This document shows positions 47,111-54,554 of a stretch of 64,000 bases of DNA, in pieces. The notes under the pieces are model-generated. The model was not told where the DNA came from. It did no database searches and saw only the letters and a list, made by a program, of their open reading frames with translations. Origin of the DNA: Sandaracinobacteroides saxicola (GTDB lineage: Bacteria > Pseudomonadota > Alphaproteobacteria > Sphingomonadales > Sphingomonadaceae); NCBI RefSeq assembly GCF_014117445.1, contig NZ_CP059851.1, positions 1,178,001-1,242,000 of the forward strand. The letters run 5' to 3'. Positions within the stretch are counted from its first letter, which is position 1; each line of letters starts with the position of its first letter. The position numbers and the translations under genes were made by a program.

Positions 47111-47431
47111 ATGACCGACCTGCATGACCGTGAGACGGCATTCGAAAACAAGTTCGCGCATGATGCCGAGGTGGAGTTCCGCGTCACCGCGCGCCGCAAC
47201 CGGCTGCTGGGTCAGTGGGCCGCCGGCCTGCTCGGCCTGACACCGGCTGAAACCGACAGCTACGCCAAGTCCGTCGTGCAGGCCGATTTCGAGGAAGCCG
47301 GCGACGAGGATGTCATCCGCAAGCTGCTGGGCGACCTGGTGCGCGGTGGCCACAACATCTCCGACCTGGAGGTGCGCAACATGCTCGCCGTCAAGACCGC
47401 CGAAGCCCGCGCCCAGATCGAGGCCGCCTGA
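47111..47431 (+). CDS. DUF1476 protein, F1-ATPase inhibitor zeta subunit
   Basis: DUF1476 proteins are the zeta subunit that blocks ATP hydrolysis by F1F0-ATPase in alphaproteobacteria. The 106-residue product has the family core LHDRETAFENKFAHDAEVEF and ARRNRLLGQWAAGLLGL, and a C-terminal part rich in Glu and Asp. The ATG is at 47111; a GTG three bases upstream is possible. bolA begins at its stop codon. Confidence 0.9.
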   Translation: MTDLHDRETAFENKFAHDAEVEFRVTARRNRLLGQWAAGLLGLTPAETDSYAKSVVQADFEEAGDEDVIRKLLGDLVRGGHNISDLEVRNMLAVKTAEARAQIEAA

Positions 47432-47679
47432 TGCCGATGGCGGGCGCAGACATCGCCGCGATGATCCGCGCCGGCGTGCCCGACGCCGAGGTGACGATGA
47501 CCGACCTTGCCGGCGACAATGATCACTGGGCCGCCCGTGTCGTGTCCCCCGCCTTCGCCGGCCTGCCGCGCGTCAAGCAGCACCAGATGGTCTACAACGC
47601 GCTTGGCGGCCGCATGGGCGGCGTGCTCCACGCCCTGCAACTCACCACCGCGGTTCCCGATACCGCTGCCCAGAATTGA
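47431..47679 (+). CDS. BolA family protein
   Basis: BolA proteins pair with monothiol glutaredoxins to handle [2Fe-2S] clusters. The 82-residue protein has the core FAGLPRVKQHQMVYNALG with the conserved His that ligates the shared cluster. It starts at the last base of the DUF1476 stop and is followed by grxD after 11 bases. Confidence 0.92.
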   Translation: MPMAGADIAAMIRAGVPDAEVTMTDLAGDNDHWAARVVSPAFAGLPRVKQHQMVYNALGGRMGGVLHALQLTTAVPDTAAQN

Positions 47680-47690
47680 AGGAAACGCCC

Positions 47691-48011
47691 ATGAGCGACG
47701 TGCAAGCCCGCATCACCGCCCTCCTCAACGAACATCCTGTGGTGCTGTTCATGAAGGGCACCGCGCTGTTCCCGCAGTGCGGCTTCAGCAGCCGCGCCAT
47801 CGCCATCCTGGAACATGTCGGCGTGGAACCCTTCACCGTCGACGTCCTGCAGGATCCGGAAATCCGCAGCGGCATCAAGGAATATAGCGACTGGCCGACC
47901 GTGCCGCAGCTCTACATCAAGGGCGAGTTCGTCGGCGGCAGCGACATCATGATGGAGATGTACGAGGCCGGCGAGCTCCAGGCGCTGGTGGCGGACGCCG
48001 GCCTTGCCTGA
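47691..48011 (+). CDS. grxD: Monothiol glutaredoxin, Grx4 family
   Basis: Grx4-type glutaredoxins carry [2Fe-2S] clusters with BolA. The 106-residue protein has the CGFS motif (Cys30-Ser33) after PVVLFMKGTALFPQ, the glutathione site WPTVPQLYIKGEFVGGSDI, and a full-length thioredoxin fold. GAAGGAAACG before the ATG is a clear ribosome binding site. The neighbouring bolA supports the partner role. Confidence 0.96.
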   Translation: MSDVQARITALLNEHPVVLFMKGTALFPQCGFSSRAIAILEHVGVEPFTVDVLQDPEIRSGIKEYSDWPTVPQLYIKGEFVGGSDIMMEMYEAGELQALVADAGLA

Positions 48012-48876
48012 GGGTCGGCTCAGCCTCTCGGCGCTCTGGCTGGAAACGCTGGAAAGTTTCAACGCCCACCGCACCATCTTCATCACGCTGGCGGCCGCGT
48101 TCATCTTCCTGCCGCAGATGGCGCTGGCGCTGCTCATGCCGTCGCTCGGCGACACCGCGTCGGTGCAGAAGATGATGACGGAGGGCGCCCCCCCCTGGCT
48201 GTTCCCGATGATCGCGGTCATCCTCCTCATCAACCTGCTGGCCATCGTGCCCATCACCCGTGTCGTCCTCGGCCTCGTCGCGCCGCAGGAGACGGTCGGC
48301 GCGATGCTGCTGGACACGCTTTCCCGCCTGCCGCGCATGATCCTCGCCGGGCTCTGGCTGGTCCTGCTCTACCTCGGCGTCACGCTGCTGCTGTCGATCC
48401 CCTTCGCCATCATCCTCACCGTCGTCGCGATGGCCGCGCCGAAGGCCGTCACCACCACCGGCGGGCCGGTCACGGTGGTGCTGATCGCCGCCATGCTTGC
48501 CGTCCTCCTCTACCTCGGCGCCCGCGTCGCGGTCTGGTTCCCGGTCCTGATCGCGGAAAACCTCGGCGCCCGCGCCACCGTCCGCCGCGCCTGGTCGCTC
48601 ACGCGCGGTCAGGCCTCGCGCATCCTGCTCATCCTGCTGGCGCTGACATTCGCCGCGATACTGGTGTCGGCGCTGTTCTTCGCGCTCGGTTCGGCGGTCG
48701 GCGTCGTGGGGCAGACGGCGGGCGGCGCCAGCATCGGGCTCCTGTTGTTCCAGCTCGTCAACTCGGGCTTCAGCGCGCTGTTCGGCCTCTTCTTCTACAT
48801 CCTGTTCGCCCTGATGTACCGCCGCCTCGCGCAGCTCGACGGCTCACTCCCGCGCCACAACCCGCAGCTGCGCTAG
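48004..48876 (+). CDS. Multipass membrane protein, GPDPase membrane-domain-like
   Basis: The 290-residue protein has six hydrophobic segments and the pattern ARATVRRAWSLTRGQASRIL, a feature of the family related to the membrane domain of glycerophosphodiester phosphodiesterases. No catalytic domain is present, so the function is unknown. It starts with TTG 48004, overlapping grxD by eight bases. A repeat element starts one base after its stop. Confidence 0.82.
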   Translation: MPEGRLSLSALWLETLESFNAHRTIFITLAAAFIFLPQMALALLMPSLGDTASVQKMMTEGAPPWLFPMIAVILLINLLAIVPITRVVLGLVAPQETVGAMLLDTLSRLPRMILAGLWLVLLYLGVTLLLSIPFAIILTVVAMAAPKAVTTTGGPVTVVLIAAMLAVLLYLGARVAVWFPVLIAENLGARATVRRAWSLTRGQASRILLILLALTFAAILVSALFFALGSAVGVVGQTAGGASIGLLLFQLVNSGFSALFGLFFYILFALMYRRLAQLDGSLPRHNPQLR

Positions 48877-48877
48877 A

Positions 48878-48973
48878 GTGCATCGCGGAAAAGTGGAAAC
48901 CGGTTTTTCGCAAAAGATGCACGACAACAAAAGATTAGACCGCCATTTTGATCCGATCAAAATGGCGGTCTAA
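48878..48973 (+). repeat. Convergent-gap hairpin repeat, copy B
   Basis: The 5' hairpin has outer arms GTGCATC (48878-48884) and GATGCAC (48916-48922) and inner arms GCGGAAAA and TTTTTCGC. The linker GACAACAAAAGATTAGA follows. The second hairpin has arms TTAGACCGCCATTTTGATC (48935-48953) and its exact complement (48955-48973), 19 pairs if fully extended. It includes the stop codon of hemF on the other strand. This is the best-preserved copy. Confidence 0.85.
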
Positions 48974-49863
48974 GCCCACCTTGCCTCGGGCGGCAGGCTC
49001 ATCAGGATCGCGTCGATGTTGCCCCCGGTCTTCAGCCCGAACAGCGTCCCCCGGTCGTGCACCAGGTTGAACTCGGCATAGACCCCGCGATAGCGCAACA
49101 GCACATCGCGTTCGTCCTCGCTCCACGGCATCCCCATCCGTGCCCGCACAATCGCCGGAAACGCCCGCAGGAACGCCTCCCCCACGTCCCGTGTGAAGGC
49201 GAAATTGGAGTCGAAATCGCCCTCCAGATGGTCATAGAAAATGCCGCCCACCCCGCGATGCCGGTTGCGGTGCGGCACCCAGAAATACTCGTCGCACCAT
49301 TTGCTGAACCGCTCCCAATGCTCCGGGTCATGCGCGTCGCAGGCCACCTTCAGCTCGGCCTTGAACGCCGCGGTGTCGTCGTCGCGGGGAAGGGCGGGGT
49401 TCAGGTCCGCGCCGCCCCCGAACCAGCGCCGCGTGGTGTTCAGGAACCGCGTGTTCATGTGCACCGCCGGCACATGCGGGTTCGCCATGTGCGCCACCAG
49501 GCTGATGCCGGTCGCGAAAAAGCGCGGATCCTCCTCCGCGCCATTCATGTTCTTCGCGAATTCCGGCGAGAACTCGCCATGCACGGTCGAGATGTTCACG
49601 CCCACCTTCTCGAACACCCGCCCCTTCATCACCCCCATCACGCCGCCGCCGCCCGGCGAGCCATCGGGGTTCGCCCGGTCCCACGCCGTCCGCACGAACC
49701 GCCCGGGCGCCGCCGGCGCGTTCGGCAGCAGCGGCACGGCATGCGCTTCATCCTCGCCCGCGTCATCCTCGATCGCCTCGAACGCGGCGCAGATGCGGTC
49801 CCGCAGGCTCCGGAACCAGGCCTCCGCTGCCGCCTGCTGCTCATCCAGCACAAAATCAGTCAT
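48970..49863 (-). CDS. hemF: Oxygen-dependent coproporphyrinogen III oxidase
   Basis: HemF converts coproporphyrinogen III to protoporphyrinogen IX with oxygen. The 297-residue protein has the family motifs VNISTVHGEFSPEFAKNM, HMNTRFLNTTRRWFGGGADL, FSKWCDEYFWVPHRNRHRGV and EFNLVHDRGTLFGLKTGGN. The start is at ATG 49863, overlapping trmL by eight bases. An anaerobic HemN gene is not in the window. The stop lies within the second hairpin of repeat copy B. Confidence 0.97.
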   Translation of the reverse strand: MTDFVLDEQQAAAEAWFRSLRDRICAAFEAIEDDAGEDEAHAVPLLPNAPAAPGRFVRTAWDRANPDGSPGGGGVMGVMKGRVFEKVGVNISTVHGEFSPEFAKNMNGAEEDPRFFATGISLVAHMANPHVPAVHMNTRFLNTTRRWFGGGADLNPALPRDDDTAAFKAELKVACDAHDPEHWERFSKWCDEYFWVPHRNRHRGVGGIFYDHLEGDFDSNFAFTRDVGEAFLRAFPAIVRARMGMPWSEDERDVLLRYRGVYAEFNLVHDRGTLFGLKTGGNIDAILMSLPPEARWA

Positions 49864-50305
49864 GAAATCCGCCCGTTGCCCGCAAAGCCTCGCCCAGCAC
49901 CATCGCCGCTGCCACCGCAACATTCACCGAGCGCGCCGGCGGCACAAGCGGAATTCGCACCGACGCAGCGGCCGCTTCATGCACGAACGCCGGTGCCCCC
50001 GCCGATTCCCGCCCCAGCAGCAGCACGTCGTCCGCCCGCCAGCTGAAATCCACATGGCGCCCCGCGCCGCGCGTGCTCAGCAGCACCAGCCGGCCCGGCG
50101 TCGCCGCCACGAACGCCGCCCAGTCCGCATGCCGCGTCACGTCCGCCAGCCCGGCATAATCCATCGCCGACCGCCGCACCGCGTGCAGGCTGAACGGAAA
50201 GCCGCACGGCTCGATCACGTCCAGCGCCACCCCCAGCGCCGCGCACAGCCGGATGATCGTCCCCACATTGCCCGCTTGGTCCGGCTGAAACAGCGCCATC
50301 CGCAT
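49856..50305 (-). CDS. trmL: tRNA (cytidine(34)-2'-O)-methyltransferase
   Basis: TrmL methylates the wobble base ribose of two leucine tRNAs. The 149-residue SPOUT protein begins RMALFQPDQAGNVGTIIRL, has CGFPFS and RRSAMDY, and ends with the knot motifs LGRESAGAP and RIPLVPPARSVNVAVAAAM. The size and the SPOUT-only form fit TrmL rather than larger SpoU enzymes. It is divergent from the haloalkane dehalogenase gene. Confidence 0.94.
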   Translation of the reverse strand: MRMALFQPDQAGNVGTIIRLCAALGVALDVIEPCGFPFSLHAVRRSAMDYAGLADVTRHADWAAFVAATPGRLVLLSTRGAGRHVDFSWRADDVLLLGRESAGAPAFVHEAAAASVRIPLVPPARSVNVAVAAAMVLGEALRATGGFHD

Positions 50306-50362
50306 AATGCGTATTGAAACTCCGTGAAATTCGCGCGAACCTCGCCGCAAGGGAGATTCGTG

Positions 50363-51265
50363 ATGACCGTCCTTCGCACAGCAGATGCCGCTTTCGAAGC
50401 CCTCGAAGCCTGGCCCTACACCCCGCACTACACCATGATCGACGGCGGCGCCCTCGGCCCCCTGCGCCTCGCCCACCATGCGGACGGCCCCGCCGGCGGC
50501 CAGCCCATTCTCTGCCTGCACGGCGAACCCAGCTGGAGCTACCTCTACCGCAAGATGCTCCCCCGCTTTGCTGCCGCCGGCCACTTCGCGCTGGCGCCCG
50601 ACCTGATCGGCTTCGGCCGCAGCGACAAGCCCGCCGACCAGGCGGCCTACAGCTACAACGGCCATGTCGGCTGGATGCTGGACTGGCTCGACCGGCAGCA
50701 GCTCAGCAACATCACGCTGTTCTGCCAGGATTGGGGCGGCCTCATCGGCCTGCGCCTCGTCGCCGCCCGGCCGCATCTTTTCGCCCGCGTCGCCGTCAGC
50801 AACAGCTTCCTGCCGACCGGCGAGGGCAAGCCGAGCGAGGCCTTCCTCGCCTGGCAGGCCTACAGCCAGCGGGTCGAGGATTTCGACTGCGGCTGGATCC
50901 TGAACGGCGGTACCGCGCGCGGCATCAGCGATGGCGCAAAGGCCGCCTACCGCGCCCCCTTCCCGACGGACGCGCACAAGGCCGGCGCCCGCCGTTTCCC
51001 CCTGCTGGTCCCCACCGCGCCCGACACGCCCGGCGCCGCGGAAAACCGCGAGGCCTGGAAGACCCTCGAGACCTTCGACAAACCTTTCCTCACCCTGTTC
51101 GGCGATTCCGATCCCGTCACCGCCGGCGCCGACCGGGTGCTGCAATCCCGCATCCCCGGCGCGAAGGGCCAGCCCCACCGCACCATCGCCCGCGCCGGCC
51201 ATTTCAGCCAGGAAGACGCCGGCGAGGAACTGGCCGACGCAGTGATCGCCTGGATTGCGGTCTAG
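50363..51265 (+). CDS. Haloalkane dehalogenase, subfamily I-like
   Basis: The enzyme hydrolyses carbon-halogen bonds through an ester intermediate. The 300-residue alpha/beta hydrolase has the oxyanion motif HGEPSWSYLYRKM (53-65), the nucleophile Asp123 in CQDWGG with the halide-binding Trp124, a catalytic acid near Asp248/Asp250 (FGDSDPV), and His280 in AGHFSQED. The start is at ATG 50363 with GGGAG seven bases upstream. Natural substrates of such enzymes are mostly unknown; this one could also be an ordinary hydrolase. Confidence 0.85.
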   Translation: MTVLRTADAAFEALEAWPYTPHYTMIDGGALGPLRLAHHADGPAGGQPILCLHGEPSWSYLYRKMLPRFAAAGHFALAPDLIGFGRSDKPADQAAYSYNGHVGWMLDWLDRQQLSNITLFCQDWGGLIGLRLVAARPHLFARVAVSNSFLPTGEGKPSEAFLAWQAYSQRVEDFDCGWILNGGTARGISDGAKAAYRAPFPTDAHKAGARRFPLLVPTAPDTPGAAENREAWKTLETFDKPFLTLFGDSDPVTAGADRVLQSRIPGAKGQPHRTIARAGHFSQEDAGEELADAVIAWIAV

Positions 51266-51324
51266 GATCAGACCCCGTTGACGCCCGCCGTCGATGCTGC
51301 GACGCTTCGGTACAGGAGGCCTCC

Positions 51325-51696
51325 ATGCTCACCAATGCCCAGGCCATGACCTTCGTCCTCACCCGCGACCGCGCGCTGTCGCTGCCCTTCTACCGCGACG
51401 TCCTCGGCCTGACGCTGGTGGGGGAGGACCCGTTCGCCGCCACCTTCGATCTGGCCGGCACGATCCTGCGGCTCACCAGCCTGCCCGATCACACGCCGTC
51501 GCCGCATACCGTGTTGGGGTGGGAAGTCCCCGACATCCGCGCCGCCGTGGCGCAACTGCGGGCAAAAGGCGTGGAACCGATCATCTACGAGGGCTTCGGC
51601 CAGGATGCCGACGGCGTGTGGAGCGACGGCCGGGCGAAAATCATCTGGTTCGCCGATCCGGAGGGCAACAACCTCTCGCTGAAAGAGGCTTCTTGA
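51325..51696 (+). CDS. VOC (glyoxalase/bleomycin resistance) superfamily protein
   Basis: The 123-residue protein has the VOC beta-alpha-beta-beta-beta pattern: TFVLTRDRALSLPFYRDVLG, then WEVPDIRAAVAQLRAKGVEP, ending in KIIWFADPEGNNLSLKE. The first His ligand of metal-binding members is replaced by Thr/Val in TFVLT, so it may not be a classical glyoxalase I. AGGAGG lies five bases before the ATG. The function is unknown. Confidence 0.85.
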   Translation: MLTNAQAMTFVLTRDRALSLPFYRDVLGLTLVGEDPFAATFDLAGTILRLTSLPDHTPSPHTVLGWEVPDIRAAVAQLRAKGVEPIIYEGFGQDADGVWSDGRAKIIWFADPEGNNLSLKEAS

Positions 51697-51738
51697 CACC
51701 CGCGCCCGCGCCCCATAAACGCGCCGCCTACCCAGTGC

Positions 51739-51815
51739 GCGGGTGTAGCTCAGTTGGTTAGAGTATCGGCCTGTCACGCCGAGGGTCGCGGGTTCAAGTC
51801 CCGTCACTCGCGCCA
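51739..51815 (+). tRNA. tRNA-Asp (anticodon GTC)
   Basis: The 77-base cloverleaf is complete. Acceptor arm GCGGGTG pairs with CACTCGC (one G-T pair). The D-loop reads AGCTCAGTTGGTTAGAG, the anticodon loop CTGTCAC has GTC at 51773-51775, and the T-loop reads GGGTTCAAGTCCC. The discriminator is G and CCA is encoded. The last 22 bases are overlapped on the other strand by the end of the UdgX-fusion gene. Confidence 0.97.
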
Positions 51816-53212
51816 TTTTCCCCCTCCACAAACGCCGCCGCCGCGCGCAGGTCGCTGACCAGCGCCGCCAACGCCGCATCCCGCGCCGCCGCATCCGGCA
51901 CCCGCAGCACCGCGCTCGGGTGCGCCGTGATCAGCCCCGCGGTCCCGTCCGGCAGCGCGAACACCCGCCCGCGTTCCTTCCCGATCGCCACCGCACGGCC
52001 GGTCAGGCTGCGCGCCGCCACCGCGCCCAGCATCACCGTCAGCGTCGGCGCCACCGCCTTGCGTTCCGCATTCAGCCACCAGCGGCACGCCTCGATCTCG
52101 CTCACATCCGCCTTGTCGTGGATGCGCCGCGGGCCGCGCTGCTCGAATTTGAAATGCTTGACGGCATTGGTCACATAAAGCCGCGCCCGATCCACCCCGG
52201 CCGCCGCCAGCGCCTGGTCCAGCAACTGCCCCGCCGGCCCCACGAACACCCGGCCCGCCACATCCTCCTGGTCGCCCGGCTGTTCCCCCACCAGCATCAG
52301 CCGGGCATCCGCCGGCCCCTCGCCGAACACCGTCTGCGTCGCCGGGCCGAACAAGGGGCAGCGCTTGCACCGCGCCGCCTCCGCCCGCAACCCGGTCAGG
52401 GCGGCGGCCGCGCCCTCCTCCTGATCGCCTTCCGGCATTGCCCGTTCCAGCATCGCCACCGTCCGCGCCTGCGCGCCGGCGATCATCCCGGGGATCAGCG
52501 CCGCCTCCGGCATGTTCTTCCAATATTTCTTCGGCATCTCGCTGGTCATCGCCTTCACCTTCAACCGCGCCGGATTGAAGATGCTGCTGAAATAGGTCTG
52601 CCAGATCGCCTCCACCGGGTCTTCCGCCGGCGCATCCCCCCGCGCCGCGCCCGGCAGGAAGGACAGCCCGGCCCCGTCCCAGTGCGCGCTGGCGTCGGGT
52701 GTCAGGATGGTCCAGCGCTGGTTGGCGAAGCGCCGAACGAAGAACCCGGCATTGAACCGCAGGATGTGATGCTCCGGCTCGAACCAGGCGATGAAATGCC
52801 CGCCCGCGTCATCCGCCACCTCGCGGAACCGCACGAACGCCCGCATCTTGTGCACGTCCCGCCCCACTCTTTTGGCCATCGCCTCCAGCCGGTCCACCAG
52901 CGGATCGGCCCGGTCCTGCAACAGCTTCGGCGCCGCCTGCAACCGCACCAGCGCCTGGTGCAGCAGCCGGAACCGCTCGCCGTCGCGGTGGCAGACCACG
53001 CGCTGCGCCAGCTCGATGAACCCGCGCGGCACCCGCAACGCCGCCGCTGGCGCCGCGTCCCGCTCCGGCTCGGTTCCGAACAGGTCGGGCGTCGTCACCC
53101 CCGCCACCTGCCAGTCGACATCGCCGGGCGGAACGCTCTCGCCCGTCAACCGCCGCGCCGCGGCGCGCCAGCCGTCGAAATCGGCCGGATGGTTCAGCAG
53201 GACCGTGGGCAT
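51794..53212 (-). CDS. DUF4130 - UdgX uracil-DNA glycosylase-family fusion
   Basis: The 472-residue protein joins an N-terminal DUF4130 domain (about residues 1-265) to a uracil-DNA glycosylase domain (about 270-465). The second half has CKRC (282-285), GEQPGDQED (309-317), VKHFKFEQRGPRRIHDKA with RRIH (His365), and HPSAVLR (431-437). The RRIH loop marks the UdgX branch, in which His forms a covalent bond with the uracil site. C282, C285 and C376 are candidate iron-sulfur ligands. A radical SAM protein of the family that co-occurs with these domains is encoded at 54555. Its 3' end lies under tRNA-Asp. Confidence 0.92.
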   Translation of the reverse strand: MPTVLLNHPADFDGWRAAARRLTGESVPPGDVDWQVAGVTTPDLFGTEPERDAAPAAALRVPRGFIELAQRVVCHRDGERFRLLHQALVRLQAAPKLLQDRADPLVDRLEAMAKRVGRDVHKMRAFVRFREVADDAGGHFIAWFEPEHHILRFNAGFFVRRFANQRWTILTPDASAHWDGAGLSFLPGAARGDAPAEDPVEAIWQTYFSSIFNPARLKVKAMTSEMPKKYWKNMPEAALIPGMIAGAQARTVAMLERAMPEGDQEEGAAAALTGLRAEAARCKRCPLFGPATQTVFGEGPADARLMLVGEQPGDQEDVAGRVFVGPAGQLLDQALAAAGVDRARLYVTNAVKHFKFEQRGPRRIHDKADVSEIEACRWWLNAERKAVAPTLTVMLGAVAARSLTGRAVAIGKERGRVFALPDGTAGLITAHPSAVLRVPDAAARDAALAALVSDLRAAAAFVEGENGASDGT

Positions 53213-53274
53213 CGGCGCGCCACACTGGATTTGCCGGCAACAGGCGCTACCATGCGCCGCGAAGGGAAACGTCC

Positions 53275-53958
53275 ATGGCCTCGATCCCGCCCGCCGTCCT
53301 CGCCGCCCGCAACGCCGTCCGCCAGCGCGCCCGCGACATGATCCGCAGCCACGAGGATTTCATCAACTACATGTACCTCGATTCCGTCAGCAAGGTGACG
53401 GTTGGCGTCGGCACCATGCTGCCCAGCGCGGCCGAGGCCGCGACGGTCAACATGGCGGACAAGACCGGCAAGCCCGCCACCGATGCCCAGGTGCGCGCCG
53501 AATGGAAACGCGTGCAGGACATCTCGCCCGCCGGCACCCCGCGCAACTTCAAGGCCAGCAGCTACCGCGACGCCGCCACGCTGTTCATCTCCGAAACCGA
53601 AGGCAACCGCCTGCTCGACCTGAAACTCGATGGCTTCATGACCATGATCCTCGGCTGGTTTCCGAAATTCCATGATTTTCCCGCCGACGGGCAGGTCGCG
53701 ATCATCGACATGACCTACAACCTCGGCAACCTGAAAAAGAAATTCCCGTCGCTGGTGAAAGCCGTGCAGAAATCCCCGCCGGACTGGGCGGAAGCCGCGA
53801 AACAGTCGAACCGCCCGCAGCTCAGCGCCGAACGCAACAAGGAAACCCGCAACCTGTTCCTCGCCGCCGATAAGGCCGCCCGCGCCGCCGCCAAAAGCCC
53901 CACCGGCCAGTCGCTGCGGCCCCCTCCCGCCACCAGCACGCCGCCCCGCCTGCCATGA
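53275..53958 (+). CDS. Lysozyme-like protein (T4 lysozyme/GH24-type fold)
   Basis: The 227-residue product has Glu27 (SHEDFINYMYLD), Asp36 and Thr42 (KVTVGVGTML). Their spacing of 9 and 6 residues equals that of Glu11, Asp20 and Thr26 in T4 lysozyme. DMTYNLGNLKKKFPSLVKAV also fits the GH24 fold. There is no signal peptide or membrane segment. No phage genes surround it, so it is unlikely to be a prophage endolysin. The C-terminal 30 residues are Pro/Thr-rich and may be disordered. Its stop overlaps the next gene by four bases. Confidence 0.78.
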   Translation: MASIPPAVLAARNAVRQRARDMIRSHEDFINYMYLDSVSKVTVGVGTMLPSAAEAATVNMADKTGKPATDAQVRAEWKRVQDISPAGTPRNFKASSYRDAATLFISETEGNRLLDLKLDGFMTMILGWFPKFHDFPADGQVAIIDMTYNLGNLKKKFPSLVKAVQKSPPDWAEAAKQSNRPQLSAERNKETRNLFLAADKAARAAAKSPTGQSLRPPPATSTPPRLP

Positions 53959-54461
53959 CGGCCGCCAGAACGCACGCGCTGATCGCGCTGGCGCTGCTGC
54001 TCGCCGCCTGCAAGCCCGACACGCCGGCCCAACCGGTGTCACCGGCCGAACCGGCCAAAGCCACCACCCCGCCGACCGCCCCCGTCGCCCCCGCCCCCTC
54101 ACAGGCGCCCGCCGCGATCGATCCGGCGCTGCTCGGCGCATGGCAACCCTATTCCCCCGGCAGCCAGGCGATGGGCGAACTCACCGTCACCCCCACCGGC
54201 CTCCGCTTCGCCAACGGCTTCAGCTTCCCCGTCACGCCCACCCCCACGCACCTCCTCCTGGGCACCGCCGGCGGCAAGGCGGCCATCGCCGATTTCTGCG
54301 GCAAGGCACCCCCCCGCGCCGCCACCCTGCGCCTCGACCCGCGCACCGATCGCGCCGTCCTGGCGCTCAGCCTGTACGACAGCGCCACCGGTCCCGGCCC
54401 CAACCCGGATTTCGACCCCGGCCTGTGCATGCGGGTCACCTTCGTCCGCGCCACGCCCTGA
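53955..54461 (+). CDS. Predicted lipoprotein of unknown function
   Basis: The 168-residue product has a type II signal peptide with lipobox LLAAC (Cys19), a Pro/Ala/Thr-rich linker (about 20-55), and a compact C-terminal domain that starts LLGAWQPYSPGSQAMGELTV. It has a Cys pair at FCGK and LCMR that may form a disulfide. No family is recognised. It overlaps the lysozyme-like gene by four bases, so the two are probably one operon; the pair may act in the periplasm if the lysozyme-like protein is exported. Its stop lies in the second hairpin of repeat copy C. Confidence 0.75.
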   Translation: MTAARTHALIALALLLAACKPDTPAQPVSPAEPAKATTPPTAPVAPAPSQAPAAIDPALLGAWQPYSPGSQAMGELTVTPTGLRFANGFSFPVTPTPTHLLLGTAGGKAAIADFCGKAPPRAATLRLDPRTDRAVLALSLYDSATGPGPNPDFDPGLCMRVTFVRATP

Positions 54462-54554
54462 CCATGCATTTTGGCGGGCCCAAAATGCATGGTCAGGTTT
54501 TTGTCGTCGTGCATCTCTATGCGGAAAACCGGTTCCCCCATTTCCGCGATGCAC
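54458..54554 (-). repeat. Convergent-gap hairpin repeat, copy C
   Basis: Read on the minus strand, the copy starts directly after the radical SAM gene stop. Its 5' hairpin has outer arms GTGCATC and GATGCAC (54548-54554 and 54509-54515) and perfect inner arms GCGGAAA and TTTCCGC. The linker GACGACAAAAACCTGA follows. The second hairpin has arms CTGACCATGCATTTTGG (54458-54474) and its exact complement (54480-54496), 17 pairs. The second-stem sequence is unrelated to that of copy B. Confidence 0.85.

Noticed and set aside
51268-51894. Minus-strand frame beginning MARVTGLEPAT over the tRNA gene
   Set aside because: This is the well-known false protein produced by reading a tRNA gene antisense; the tRNA and the UdgX fusion explain the region.
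53275-54461. Prophage remnant suggested by the lysozyme-like gene
   Set aside because: No holin, integrase, terminase or structural phage gene is near, and the neighbours are chromosomal.
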